NCBI RefSeq assembly: GCF_001705435.1
Contig: NZ_MDEN01000068.1
Coordinates: 1-64,000, forward strand
Length of the DNA stretch: 64,000 bases
Source: Pseudomonas graminis
GTDB lineage: Bacteria > Pseudomonadota > Gammaproteobacteria > Pseudomonadales > Pseudomonadaceae
Reading direction: 5' to 3'
Shown here: positions 19,931 through 29,117 of the stretch, piece after piece
Position numbering within the stretch: the first letter of the stretch is position 1
How the letters are laid out: every line of letters begins with the position of its first letter
Made by a program: the position numbers and the translations under genes
The notes under the pieces: model-generated
The model's input: the letters and a program-made list of their open reading frames with translations, nothing else
The model's database searches: none
Told to the model about the DNA's origin: nothing

Positions 19931-20040
19931 CCGTTAGGCCGACCCATCTGGCCTTCAATCAAATAACTGAACACCCTGCGCAACCTCCAGCGCGGGCCAT
20001 GGTCGTAATGGCAGCTATCTATAAGATCAAAGGCGTTCAA

Positions 20041-20418
20041 ATGAGCTCTGATGCAGAAAATGTCGTACTCATCGTCGAAGACGAGCCGCTCATTCTGATG
20101 CTGCTCTCCGACTACCTGTCGGGCGAAGGCTATCGGGTGTTGCAGGCGGAGAACGGGGAGCAGGCGTTCGAAATTCTTGCCACCAAACCCCACCTCGATT
20201 TGATGATCACCGATTACCGCCTGCCCGGCGGCGTGTCCGGCGTCATGATCGCCGAGCCCGCCGTCAAGCTGCGACCGGAACTCAAGGTCATCTTCATCAG
20301 CGGCTACCCGGCTGAGATCGTTGATTGCGGCAGCCCGATCACCAAAAAAGCGCCCATCCTCGCCAAGCCGTTCACCATGGAAACGCTGCACTCGAAGATC
20401 CAGACCCTGCTCAACTGA
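20041..20418 (+). CDS. Single-domain response regulator
   Basis: CheY-like receiver of 125 aa with E13, D14, phospho-acceptor D58 in MITDYRLPGG, and the conserved Lys in LAKPFTMETL; no output domain. I start at the ATG at 20041 (MSSDAENVV), where receiver homology begins; an in-frame ATG at 19999 is a weaker choice. It converges with the hybrid kinase at 20487-22517 across a shared bidirectional terminator, and is a likely partner for that kinase. Confidence 0.86.
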   Translation: MSSDAENVVLIVEDEPLILMLLSDYLSGEGYRVLQAENGEQAFEILATKPHLDLMITDYRLPGGVSGVMIAEPAVKLRPELKVIFISGYPAEIVDCGSPITKKAPILAKPFTMETLHSKIQTLLN

Positions 20419-20445
20419 TTCTGCTGCCCCTTAGATACAAACAAC

Positions 20446-20468
20446 AAAGCCGGCAATCGCCGGCTTTT
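20446..20468. terminator. Bidirectional rho-independent terminator
   Basis: Perfect 9-bp stem AAAGCCGGC/GCCGGCTTT with a 4-nt loop (AATC) followed by T. A-rich sequence on the left flank lets it work on both strands. It lies between the convergent response-regulator and hybrid-kinase genes. Confidence 0.85.
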
Positions 20469-20486
20469 GTGTCAATCCCTCTCGCG

Positions 20487-22517
20487 TCAGCCCTCGATCA
20501 TTTCCCGCACCTTGGCCGTCAGTTGGTCAAAGGCAAAAGGCTTGGTGATCATCTGCATGCCTTCTTCCAGGAACCCCGAGCGGGCACTGGCGTTTTCCGC
20601 ATAACCGGTGATGAACAGTACTTTCAGCTCCGCGCGCAGCTGCCGGCCAATGTCCGCCAACTGCCGCCCATTCATGCCCGGCAGGCCGACGTCGCTGATC
20701 ATCAGGTCAATGCGCTGGCTCGATTCCAGAATCGGAATCGCGCCGACCGCATCACCGGCTTCGACGTACGCATAACCCAGTTCGCTCAGCACCTGGCTGA
20801 CCAGCGCGCGCACGGCCGGATCGTCCTCAACCAGCAGAATGGTCTCGCCCTCACGGGCCTGCGGTGTGTCGTTGGGCAGGGCGGGGCCCTCTTGCTGCGC
20901 CGCGCCCTGATAACGCGGCAGGAACAGCTGCACCGTGGTGCCGTCGCCGACTTGGCTCTCTATCGCCACGTGGCCGTGAGACTGCTTGCTGAAGCCGTAG
21001 ATCATCGACAGGCCGAGGCCGGTGCCCTGGCCGATCGGCTTGGTGGTGAAAAACGGATCGAAGGCCCGGCTGATGACGTTCTCCGGCATCCCGCAGCCCG
21101 TGTCGCGCACACTGAGCACCACGTAGTCACCTGGCAGCAGGTTCTCGTAAGCGTTGGTGAAGTCGCGGTCGAGGCGGCGGTTGAAGGTCTCGATCATCAG
21201 CATGCCGCCCTCGGGCATGGCGTCGCGGGCGTTGAGCACCAGGTTGAGCAGGGCGCTTTCAAGCTGGTTCGGGTCGGCCTCGGCGGTCCACAGTTCCGGG
21301 TCCAGGCACATGTCCAGGCGGATGCTCTCGTTGACGCTGCGATTCAGCAGTTCACCCATGGAGTTGACCAGGTCATTCATCAGGACCGGCTTGGGGTCCA
21401 GCGACTGACGGCGCGAGAACGCCAGCAAGCGGTGGGTCAGGGCGGCGGCGCGATTGGCCGAGGTCACACCCAGGTCGATCAGGCCATCAAGGTCGTCGGT
21501 GCGCCCCCGTGCCAGACGGCGCCGAAGCAGTTCGAGGCTGCCGATGATGCCGGTGAGCATGTTGTTGAAGTCGTGGGCGATACCGCCGGTAAGCTGGCCC
21601 ACTGCTTCCATTTTCTGCGACTGACGCAGGACTTCTTCGTTGTGGCGCAACTGTGAAGTGCGTTCCTCGACCTGCTGCTCCAGGGTTTCGTTGAGCCGGC
21701 GCAGCTGCTGCTCGGCCAGCTTGCGTTCGGTGATGTCCGAGGTGACCCCGGACAGCAGGCTGACGCGGCCATTGCGCGCGCGGATCGCCCGACTCCTGAT
21801 GTCCATCCAGTGGACCGAGCCGTCCGGCCAGACGTTGCGGAACTCGATGATGAAATCGGCCCCGCTGTCCAGGGTGTGCTGAAGCACCGACTGCATGCGC
21901 GGCTGATCTTCGGGGTGCACCGCGCTTAGCCAGTCTTCATAGGAGAGCGTGTCGCGCTCGTCCCAGCCAAAGTGCGCTTTGGTGATGTCCGAGCATTCCA
22001 GCGCGAGGAATTCAGTGTCGAGCTGCCAAGAACCCAGTCGCCCGGCTTTCAACGCATGTTGCAGGCGCTGCTCGCTTTCCAGCAATTCTTCCAGGCGGCT
22101 ACGGGCTTCATATTGTCGTCGACGCCCGCGGACGGCGGTGCTCACCAGGCTGATCAGCGTGGCAGGGTGGAACGGCCGCTCCAGGAACGTGACGTTGCCG
22201 AGCATCTTGCCCAGGTGCGCCGAGGGGTTCTGTTTCGGGCCGCCGTGGTGGGTCAGCAACACGATGGGGAAGTCCGACCAGGCCGGTTGATTGGCCAGCA
22301 GGCTGAGCAGCGGGTTGATGTCCGCGCTGCGCAACGCCTCATCGGCGATGATCGCCAGGCCGGCACCGGACATCAGCTCACTGCACAGCTGCGTCAGGTC
22401 GTGGGTGATGATCGCCGGATAGCCGGCTTCCTGCAGCATGGTCAGCGCGATCTGGCTGTCGCGTCCGAGAGGGGCCAGGATAATGGCCCGCTCCGATAAC
22501 TGTCCCGGAGTGCTCAC
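20487..22517 (-). CDS. PAS hybrid histidine kinase with degenerate N-terminal receiver
   Basis: Soluble hybrid kinase of 676 aa. The first ~130 residues look like a receiver without a clear phospho-acceptor context (GLAIIADEAL). Then come a PAS domain (about 150-270, ending SLLSGVTSDITERK), a short coiled coil, a NtrB-like HisKA with GGIAHDFNNML (about residue 325), HATPase with GQGTGLGLSMIYGF, and a C-terminal receiver with phospho-acceptor Asp in LMISDVGLPGMNG. The GTG start at 22517 overlaps the stop of the KaiC-like gene (GTGA), so the two are translationally coupled. The lone response regulator converges with it. Confidence 0.88.
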   Translation of the reverse strand: MSTPGQLSERAIILAPLGRDSQIALTMLQEAGYPAIITHDLTQLCSELMSGAGLAIIADEALRSADINPLLSLLANQPAWSDFPIVLLTHHGGPKQNPSAHLGKMLGNVTFLERPFHPATLISLVSTAVRGRRRQYEARSRLEELLESEQRLQHALKAGRLGSWQLDTEFLALECSDITKAHFGWDERDTLSYEDWLSAVHPEDQPRMQSVLQHTLDSGADFIIEFRNVWPDGSVHWMDIRSRAIRARNGRVSLLSGVTSDITERKLAEQQLRRLNETLEQQVEERTSQLRHNEEVLRQSQKMEAVGQLTGGIAHDFNNMLTGIIGSLELLRRRLARGRTDDLDGLIDLGVTSANRAAALTHRLLAFSRRQSLDPKPVLMNDLVNSMGELLNRSVNESIRLDMCLDPELWTAEADPNQLESALLNLVLNARDAMPEGGMLMIETFNRRLDRDFTNAYENLLPGDYVVLSVRDTGCGMPENVISRAFDPFFTTKPIGQGTGLGLSMIYGFSKQSHGHVAIESQVGDGTTVQLFLPRYQGAAQQEGPALPNDTPQAREGETILLVEDDPAVRALVSQVLSELGYAYVEAGDAVGAIPILESSQRIDLMISDVGLPGMNGRQLADIGRQLRAELKVLFITGYAENASARSGFLEEGMQMITKPFAFDQLTAKVREMIEG

Positions 22518-23998
22518 GCGTCGGTGTCCTGCAGCAGCGGGCTGCGATCACCGACGTATTGCGGGATACCCCTCAACACGCCCTGAAAGGCTTCCAGCGG
22601 TTCGCCGATGGTCATGCCGGACGCACTGATGCGGTATTCACGAATGGTTGACTCATGGGTGCCTGTGCGTTTTTTGATGACAGAAATGGCCCGACGGACC
22701 TGACCCAGTGCTTCGAAATAACGCAGCAGGATCACCGAATCGGCGAGATAGGTAATGTCCACTGGCGTCTGCATGTCGCCGACCAGGCCGTGCTGGGCGA
22801 CGGTCATGAACGTCGAGGCGCCGTGACGGTTGAGGTAGAGCAGCAACTCATGGACGTGCAGGACCAGCGCGTTCTCCTCAGGCATCGCGGCCTGGTAGCC
22901 GTTGAGGCTGTCGATCACCACGGTCTGGATGCCCATTTCGTCGACGCAGCGGCGAACGCGGTGGGCAAATTCGCCCGGCGACAATTCAGCGGCGTCGACT
23001 TGCTCGATGAGCAGGTTGCCGGTCTCTTCAAGTGCGTGAAGATCAATGCCGAGTTTGCTCATCCGGGTGTACAGCAGGCCAAGTTCTTCATCGAAGATAA
23101 ACAGCGCGGCCTTCTCGCCGCGCTCCACCGCAGCGGCGGCGAATTTCAACGCGATCAGCGATTTGCCGGTGCCCGCAGGCCCCAGGATCACCGTGCTCGA
23201 ACCGCTGTCCAGACCGCCACCGAGCAGGGCGTCGACTTCCTTGATGCCGCTGCTCAGCTGGCGGCTGACGTAGCCAGCCCGGTGCTCGGCCGCTACCAGA
23301 CGCGGGAACACCTGAATGCCGTCGTCCATGATGTTGAAGTCGTGATAGCCGCCGCGGTACTTCTGGCCGCGGTACTTCACCACCCGAAGGCGTCGGCGTT
23401 CGGCGCCGTAGGTAGGCGTCTGACCTTCGAGTCGGATCACGCCGTGGGCCACGCTGTGCACGGTTTTGTCCAGGGATTCAGTGGTGAGGTCGTCGAGCAG
23501 TACGACGGTGGTGTCGTAGCGCGCGAAGTAATGCTTGATCGCCAGGATCTGCCGGCGATAGCGCAGTGAACTCTGCGCCAGCAGGCGGATTTCCGAGAGG
23601 CTGTCGATGATCACCCGCGAAGGTTTGACCTGCTCGACAATTTCGAAAATCTGCTTGGTGGCCTCGCCCAGCTCAAGGTCAGAGGAGTACAGCAAGCTCT
23701 GCTGATGGGCCGCATTCAACAAATCTTCAGGGGGGGTGAGCTCGAATACCGAGATGTTCTCGTCCAGCTCCCAACCATGGGAGCGTGCGCCATCGCGCAA
23801 TTCGCGTTCGGTTTCAGACAGCGTGATGTACAGACCACGCTCGCCCGCCGCCGAGCCTGCCAGCAGAAACTGCAGCGCGACGGTGGTCTTGCCGGTGCCG
23901 GGCTCTCCTTCCAGGAGAAACACGTGGCTGCGCGAAAGGCCACCCGCAAGGATGTCATCCAGGCCCACGATACCGGTTGCCGCTTTTGATGTAGTCAA
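22514..23998 (-). CDS. KaiC-like double-domain RecA-family ATPase
   Basis: Tandem KaiC-domain ATPase of 494 aa, about the length of cyanobacterial KaiC. Walker A motifs are GEPGTGKT (residues 31-38) and GPAGTGKS (about 268-275); an acidic pair equivalent to the catalytic glutamates is visible in IFDEELGLL. The C-terminal stretch EYRISASGMTIGEPLEAF matches the KaiC family end. Aligned by eye, the position of the KaiC Ser-Thr phosphosite pair reads Thr-Tyr (within VDITYLADSVILL). There is no kaiA or kaiB nearby, so a clock role is not implied. It starts with TTG, with GAGGGCG upstream, and is coupled to the hybrid kinase. Confidence 0.88.
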   Translation of the reverse strand: MTTSKAATGIVGLDDILAGGLSRSHVFLLEGEPGTGKTTVALQFLLAGSAAGERGLYITLSETERELRDGARSHGWELDENISVFELTPPEDLLNAAHQQSLLYSSDLELGEATKQIFEIVEQVKPSRVIIDSLSEIRLLAQSSLRYRRQILAIKHYFARYDTTVVLLDDLTTESLDKTVHSVAHGVIRLEGQTPTYGAERRRLRVVKYRGQKYRGGYHDFNIMDDGIQVFPRLVAAEHRAGYVSRQLSSGIKEVDALLGGGLDSGSSTVILGPAGTGKSLIALKFAAAAVERGEKAALFIFDEELGLLYTRMSKLGIDLHALEETGNLLIEQVDAAELSPGEFAHRVRRCVDEMGIQTVVIDSLNGYQAAMPEENALVLHVHELLLYLNRHGASTFMTVAQHGLVGDMQTPVDITYLADSVILLRYFEALGQVRRAISVIKKRTGTHESTIREYRISASGMTIGEPLEAFQGVLRGIPQYVGDRSPLLQDTDA

Positions 23999-24278
23999 GA
24001 ATCGCCCTCTTGCGACCTGAGAAAAGGTCGGGCGCCGAAACAGGTTCGAACGCCCCCGGCAGACATGTTCGGAAGGTCCGATTCCATGCAGCCATGACTC
24101 TGGACCTTTGCCGCCTGAGACCGTTCAGTTTATTGCTGGCCGACCGATGGCATCCCCGGAACGCAACGGGTTCGCTGTCCGGCAAATGGCGCAACCGTGG
24201 CCTGCGGGCGCACCGACCGACTTGCTATGATCCGGCGTCATGGAATAAACCCCGTCTGCCCTAAAAGGATCTAAAGCC

Positions 24279-25091
24279 GTGTCTGACTACAGTGCGTTCA
24301 AGGTCGAACTGGCCGACCACATTGCCCACTTCCAGATCAATCGTCCGGAAAAAATCAACGCGATGAACGCTGCGTTCTGGCAGGAAATCATCGAGATTTT
24401 CCGTTGGGTCGAGGACACCGACGACGTCCGCGTGGTGGTGCTCAGTGGCGCTGGCAAACACTTTTCTTCGGGCATCGACTTGACGCTGCTCGCCTCGGTG
24501 GCCAGCGAGCTGGGCAAGGACGTGGGCCGCAACGCCCGCCTGCTGCGGCGCAAGATCCTGCAGATGCAGGAATCCTTCAGCGTGGTTGATCGATGCAGCA
24601 AGCCGGTGCTCGCCGCCATTCAGGGCTATTGCATCGGCGGCGCCATCGATCTGATCAGCGCCTGTGACATGCGTTATGCCGCGGACGATGCGCTGTTTTC
24701 CATTCGCGAAATCGACATGGGCATGGCGGCGGACGTCGGCACCCTGCAGCGACTGCCGCGCCTGATCGGCGAGGGCATGATGCGCGAAATGGCCTACACC
24801 GGCCGTAACGTCGGCGCCGAAGAAGCCCTGCGCATTGGCTTGGTCAATCGCACATTCACTGACCTGCCGCAGTTGTTCGAAGGCGTGTTCGCCATCGCCC
24901 GGGACATCGCCGGCAAATCACCCATCGCCATCAGCGGCAGCAAGCGCATGATCGGCTACATGCGCGATCACAGCGTGGACGACGGTCTCGAATACGTTGC
25001 CACCTGGAACGCTGCCATGTTGCAATCGGCCGACCTGAAGCTGGCGATGGTCGCTCACTTGAGCAAACAGAAGCCGGTCTTCGACAATTGA
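24279..25091 (+). CDS. Crotonase, probable delta(3,5)-delta(2,4)-dienoyl-CoA isomerase
   Basis: Enoyl-CoA hydratase/isomerase superfamily protein of 270 aa. The oxyanion-hole segments GKHFSSGIDLTLL and GYCIGGAIDLISACDMRYA are clear. The stretch IREIDMGMAADVGTLQRLPR carries the Glu and Asp pair diagnostic of dienoyl-CoA isomerases (ECH1 type), rather than the hydratase Glu pair. It would act on polyunsaturated fatty acids during beta-oxidation. GTG start with AAGGA upstream. It appears monocistronic, with nudC 90 bp downstream. Confidence 0.87.
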   Translation: MSDYSAFKVELADHIAHFQINRPEKINAMNAAFWQEIIEIFRWVEDTDDVRVVVLSGAGKHFSSGIDLTLLASVASELGKDVGRNARLLRRKILQMQESFSVVDRCSKPVLAAIQGYCIGGAIDLISACDMRYAADDALFSIREIDMGMAADVGTLQRLPRLIGEGMMREMAYTGRNVGAEEALRIGLVNRTFTDLPQLFEGVFAIARDIAGKSPIAISGSKRMIGYMRDHSVDDGLEYVATWNAAMLQSADLKLAMVAHLSKQKPVFDN

Positions 25092-25181
25092 CTGACCTAT
25101 TTGAATGCATCACCGACGGCTGCCTGTGAGTCTTTCTACCGAGTTGCAGACGGGCCCGTCGGTGCTCAGAGGAGTTGAGGC

Positions 25182-26048
25182 ATGACGCCCCCGAAGCGTT
25201 GGACTACCGCCGTGCTTGATGTTCAGGCACCCGGCGGCTGGGCCGTGGTTCAGAGTGACCAGGGCTTTTTGAAAGACAGCAACGGCGTGCTGTTCCCCCG
25301 CGAATGGCTGAAGCGCCAGGCGCTCCCGTTACTGCACGAGCATGGCATTGGCCATTTTGACGGCGAGCCGGTGTACGTGCAGACCCTTCAACATTCGCCG
25401 GGGTCGGATCTGGCGTTGGAGGCTGAGGGTTCGCAGTGGCAGACCCTCCGTCAGTTCATGCTCGCCGACGACGCCGATGTGTTCCAGATGCTTGGCTACG
25501 CGGCGCAGATCAGCACCTGGGCCCGTGAACATCGTTTTTGTGGGCGTTGCGGTCAGGCGGCGCAGCAAGTGCCGGGGGAGCGGGCGATGTATTGCCCGCA
25601 CTGCGATCTGCGCGCGTATCCGAGGATTTCGCCGAGCATGATCGTGCTGATCACCCGCGGCGATGAAGTGCTGCTGGCGCGCTCGCCGCGTTTTGTGTCG
25701 GGGGTCTACAGCACCCTGGCCGGGTTCGCCGAACCGGGCGAGTCTGCAGAGGACTGTGTACGGCGCGAGGTGATGGAAGAGGTCCGGGTCACCGTCAAGA
25801 ATATCCAGTACAAGGGCAGCCAGTGCTGGCCGTTCCCGCACTCGATGATGCTCGGCTTCCACGCCGAATACGACAGCGGCGAGATCGTGCCCCAGGCAGA
25901 CGAAATCGAAGACGCCCAGTGGTTCAGCATCCATGACCTGCCGCCGTTGCCGGCCAGTCGCTCGATTGCGCGCTACCTGATCGATCTGTATCTGGCCCAG
26001 CGCTCGGGCTCAGTTGAACCAGTGCTGCCAGGCCAGGCGGACGGTTAA
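25182..26048 (+). CDS. nudC: NAD(+) diphosphatase (NudC)
   Basis: Nudix hydrolase of 288 aa that cleaves NADH to NMNH and AMP and, in E. coli, removes NAD caps from RNA. The zinc ribbon is seen as FCGRCGQ and MYCPHCDLRAYPR (about residues 118-148), followed by the Nudix box GFAEPGESAEDCVRREVMEE (about 185-204). A good GGAGTTGAGG site precedes the ATG at 25182. Its last 39 bp overlap the convergent TSUP permease gene. Confidence 0.93.
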   Translation: MTPPKRWTTAVLDVQAPGGWAVVQSDQGFLKDSNGVLFPREWLKRQALPLLHEHGIGHFDGEPVYVQTLQHSPGSDLALEAEGSQWQTLRQFMLADDADVFQMLGYAAQISTWAREHRFCGRCGQAAQQVPGERAMYCPHCDLRAYPRISPSMIVLITRGDEVLLARSPRFVSGVYSTLAGFAEPGESAEDCVRREVMEEVRVTVKNIQYKGSQCWPFPHSMMLGFHAEYDSGEIVPQADEIEDAQWFSIHDLPPLPASRSIARYLIDLYLAQRSGSVEPVLPGQADG

Positions 26049-26783
26049 GCCCAGCACCACGGTAATGAAGACAGGGCGGATGAACTTCGCGCCGCCCTTG
26101 ATCGCGGTTCTGGCGCCGAGAAAGGCGCCGACCATCAGCGCCAGGCCCATCGACAGACCAATGACCCAGTCCACCGAGCCGTTGATGGCGAAGATCATCA
26201 GCGCGGCGGCGTTGCTGACGAAGTTCATGCTGCGCGCGACGCCGCTGGCTTTCACCAGATCGACCGGGTACATCAACAGCGTGCTGACCGTCCAGAACGC
26301 CCCGGTGCCGGGCCCGGCCACGCCGTCGTAAAAGCCCAGCCCGAGGCCTTGGGGCAGCTGCCATTTGGTCTTGATCGGCGCATTGCTGTCCAGCGGCGCC
26401 TTGGGCGTGCCGCCGAACAGCAGGTACAGACCGCAGCCGAACACGATCACCGGGAGCATCTGGTTCAGCAGTTCGGCCGGCAGATAATGCGCGACTACGG
26501 CACCGATCAGCGCACCCACCGCCGTGCCGATCAGGGCGCGTTTCCACTGCCCCGGATTGAACAGCTTGCGCCGGTAAAAGGTGTAGCTGGCGGTGGCCGA
26601 GCCAAAGGTCGAGCTGAGCTTGTTGGTGCCCAGCACCAGATGCGGCGGCAGGCCGGCAGTGAGCAGGGCGGGCGTGGTCAACAGCCCGCCGCCGCCTGCG
26701 ATGGCGTCGATGAAACCGGCGGCAAAGGCAACGACAGCCAGCACCAGAAGGGTAATGGGTTCAACGGTGAGTTCGAACGGCAT
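26010..26783 (-). CDS. TSUP-family (TauE/SafE) anion permease
   Basis: Inner-membrane protein of 257 aa with about eight hydrophobic segments and the family signatures FAAGFIDAIAGGGGLLTTPAL near the N-terminus (residues 20-40) and GPGTGAFWTV in the middle. TSUP proteins move sulfite, sulfoacetate or related organosulfur anions; the substrate here is unknown. It is convergent with nudC and overlaps it by 39 bp, so the two 3' ends share coding DNA. Confidence 0.85.
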   Translation of the reverse strand: MPFELTVEPITLLVLAVVAFAAGFIDAIAGGGGLLTTPALLTAGLPPHLVLGTNKLSSTFGSATASYTFYRRKLFNPGQWKRALIGTAVGALIGAVVAHYLPAELLNQMLPVIVFGCGLYLLFGGTPKAPLDSNAPIKTKWQLPQGLGLGFYDGVAGPGTGAFWTVSTLLMYPVDLVKASGVARSMNFVSNAAALMIFAINGSVDWVIGLSMGLALMVGAFLGARTAIKGGAKFIRPVFITVVLGLTVRLAWQHWFN

Positions 26784-26859
26784 GGGAAGGCGCTTATCGG
26801 GCAGATGGGCAGAATGGCTGCCCGGAAGCGCAGCATTCTACCTGCAAGGCGCGCGGTGT

Positions 26860-27018
26860 AGTAGGACCGGCTTCAGCCGGGAAGGGGCCGGTTTGAACGC
26901 TCTCAATCTCGCGGTGTGGCGCCCGACGCCTTCGCGGCTAAAGCCGGTCCTACTAATACCGCACGCGGTGTGTCAGGTGGGACGCGCTCGTATTGTGGGA
27001 CCGGCTTCAGCCGGGAAG
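26860..27018. repeat. REP palindromes (three)
   Basis: Three copies of the CCGGCTTCAGCCGG family in alternating orientation (26860-26885, 26931-26953, 26995-27018) in the gap between the divergent-ended TSUP permease and Gfo/Idh genes. The middle copy has one arm changed (TTCGCGGCTAAAGCC). No gene is present. Confidence 0.85.
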
Positions 27019-27059
27019 AGGGCCGGTGGGGACACCCTTGGCTTTCGGTCTGACCTGAC

Positions 27060-28199
27060 TCAAATATCCGACACACTCACCCAGCGCATCTCCTTCGCCG
27101 CGATGCGAATCGCTGTAGCCAGGCGCTCGACCTCCATCGCTTCGGCAAAATCCGTCCCGCTCGAACCTTGTCCACCCAGCGCCTGGATGAGGTCGTGCAC
27201 TTCCAGTGTCTTCAGTTCGTTGTACCCCAACTGATGCCCTGGCGCCGGGCAGAAAGACGCGTACCCGGGTTGCGCAGGACCCGCCAGAATCCGCTGAAAC
27301 CCGTCGCGTCCCGGCGCGCCGACCCGGTACAGCCGCAGCTCGTTCAAGCGTTCCTGATCAAACGACAATGTCCCTTCGGTGCCACCGATCTCGAAGCTCA
27401 GGTGATTCTTGTAGCCGTGCTTCAGCCAACTGCTGCCGAATGTACCCCGCGCGCCGTTGGCGAAGCGCAGCAGCGCGTAAGTCTGGTCATCGATACTGAT
27501 CGCTCGTTGCTCTTCGCTGCCGCGCGTGGCCGGGCGTTGCGGATACACGGTTTGCGAGTCTGCGCACACCGCGTCGACATCGCCGAGCAGGTACCGCGCC
27601 ATTGCCAGCAAATGGCTGCCGAGGTCCGCCAGGGCTCCGCCGGCATGGGCCTCTTCGCAGCGCCACGACCACGGCGACAGCCCATCGCCCATGAAGTCCT
27701 CGCTGAATTCCCCCTGAAAACTGACGATCCGGCCCAGCTCGCCACGCTCGATCATCTGCTTTGCCAACCCGATGATCGGGTTGTGCTGGTAGTTGTAACC
27801 GACCCTTGTCACCACGCCGGCCTTGCGCGCTGCCGCCTGCATCTCCCGCGCCTGCGCCAGACTCACCGCCAGCGGCTTCTCGCAATACACTGCCTTGCCC
27901 GCTTCAAGGGCCGCCATGGCCATGGGGAAATGCAGCTGGTTTGGCGTGGCGATCGCTACCAGATTGACCGCTGGATCGCTGATCAGCTGTTGCCAGTCGT
28001 CATGGCTGCGCTGGAACCCCCAACTGGCTGCGCACTGTTGCGCACGCGCAGCATCGGCATCGGCCAGCGCGACAAGGGTGAGGTTGAAGGGCAGATCGAA
28101 CGTAGTGCGTGCATTGTGAAACGCCAGGGCGTGAGCCCGACCCATGAAGCCCGTGCCGATCAGGCCGACGCCCAGTTCTGGAAGAGAATTCCCGCGCAT
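27060..28199 (-). CDS. Gfo/Idh/MocA-family oxidoreductase
   Basis: NAD(P)-dependent sugar or inositol dehydrogenase-like protein of 379 aa. The N-terminal Rossmann motif GVGLIGTGFMGRAHALAF (about residues 10-27) is followed by the family signature YCEKPLAVSLAQAREM (about 100-115), in which the Lys is catalytic. The substrate is unknown; neighbours do not indicate a sugar pathway. The ATG at 28199 is followed immediately by the Rossmann fold. Minus strand, 126 bp downstream of the SDR gene, so it could be the last gene of that set. Confidence 0.85.
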   Translation of the reverse strand: MRGNSLPELGVGLIGTGFMGRAHALAFHNARTTFDLPFNLTLVALADADAARAQQCAASWGFQRSHDDWQQLISDPAVNLVAIATPNQLHFPMAMAALEAGKAVYCEKPLAVSLAQAREMQAAARKAGVVTRVGYNYQHNPIIGLAKQMIERGELGRIVSFQGEFSEDFMGDGLSPWSWRCEEAHAGGALADLGSHLLAMARYLLGDVDAVCADSQTVYPQRPATRGSEEQRAISIDDQTYALLRFANGARGTFGSSWLKHGYKNHLSFEIGGTEGTLSFDQERLNELRLYRVGAPGRDGFQRILAGPAQPGYASFCPAPGHQLGYNELKTLEVHDLIQALGGQGSSGTDFAEAMEVERLATAIRIAAKEMRWVSVSDI

Positions 28200-28325
28200 G
28201 ACAGCGTGTCCTTTAAGACGTGTTGTTGTGCGGAAAATGTAGGCGGTTGGGGGCGCCCGATGGAATCTTTATTCCATCAGGAACACCTCAGTTTCACCTC
28301 AGCGGCGTAGGTCTGCCTCCACGAC

Positions 28326-29093
28326 TCAGGACAGAAACCCGCCGTCCACATTCAACGCCACGCCCGTCGTGTAGCTCGACGCGTCGCTCGCCAGGTACAG
28401 CACCGTCCCCGCCATCTCGCTCGGCGCCGCCACCCGCTTGAGGGGAATCTGCGCCAACGCGGTGTTGAGGATCTTCTCGTTGCTCACCAGCGCCGAGGCG
28501 AACTTGGTGTCGGTCAGGCCCGGCAGCAGGGCGTTGCAGCGGATGCCGAACTGCGCGCATTCCTTGGCGAAGACTTTGGTCATGTTGATCACCGCCGCTT
28601 TGGTCACCGAGTAGATGCCCTGATACACCCCCGGCGAGACGCCGTTGATCGACGCCACGTTGATGATGCTGCCGCCGCCGTGTTCGCGCATCAGCTTGCC
28701 GGCCTCCACGGACATGAAAAAGTAGCCGCGGATGTTCACGTCGACGGTCTTCTGGAACGCACCGAGGTCGGTGTCCAGCACGTTGCAGAACTGCGGGTTG
28801 GTCGCCGCGTTGTTCACCAGAATGTCCAGGCGGCCAAACTGCTCGCGGATCTGCGCGAACACGGCCGTGATCTGTTCCATTTCACCGATGTGGCAGGCGA
28901 TGGCAGTGGCCTGGCCGCCCTCGGCAATGATCGCGTCCGCGACCTGCTGGCAGCCGTCGATCCTGCGGCTGGAGACGATGACATGGGCGCCTTGCTGGGC
29001 CAGCAGTTTGGCGATCGCTTCGCCGATGCCACGGCTGGCCCCCGAGACGAAAGCGATCTTGCCATCGAGGTCGAACAGTTGGGTCTTGGACAT
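28326..29093 (-). CDS. Short-chain dehydrogenase/reductase
   Basis: Classical SDR of 255 aa with cofactor motif SGASRGIGEAIAKLL (TGxxxGIG type, about residues 15-29), NNAAT, catalytic Ser in INVASINGVSPG, and YxxxK as YSVTKAAV. It ends ASSYTTGVALNVDGGFLS as is typical. The substrate is not determined. I start at the ATG at 29093 with AAGGA upstream. It lies 24 bp downstream of the phosphotransferase gene, and in pseudomonads such SDRs often accompany this phosphotransferase in acyl-CoA metabolism. Confidence 0.88.
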   Translation of the reverse strand: MSKTQLFDLDGKIAFVSGASRGIGEAIAKLLAQQGAHVIVSSRRIDGCQQVADAIIAEGGQATAIACHIGEMEQITAVFAQIREQFGRLDILVNNAATNPQFCNVLDTDLGAFQKTVDVNIRGYFFMSVEAGKLMREHGGGSIINVASINGVSPGVYQGIYSVTKAAVINMTKVFAKECAQFGIRCNALLPGLTDTKFASALVSNEKILNTALAQIPLKRVAAPSEMAGTVLYLASDASSYTTGVALNVDGGFLS

Positions 29094-29117
29094 GTTGTTT
29101 TCCTTGTCGTGTCGCAA

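Noticed and set aside
19325..19958. Several 60-80 codon frames in the 19.2-20.0 kb spacer
   Set aside because: They are translations of the dispersed repeat (Ser/Arg/Pro-rich on both strands) and recur wherever the repeat occurs.
22514..23998. A circadian clock operon
   Set aside because: Only a KaiC-like protein is present; there is no kaiA or kaiB, and the phosphosite pair seems changed, so a clock role is not supported.
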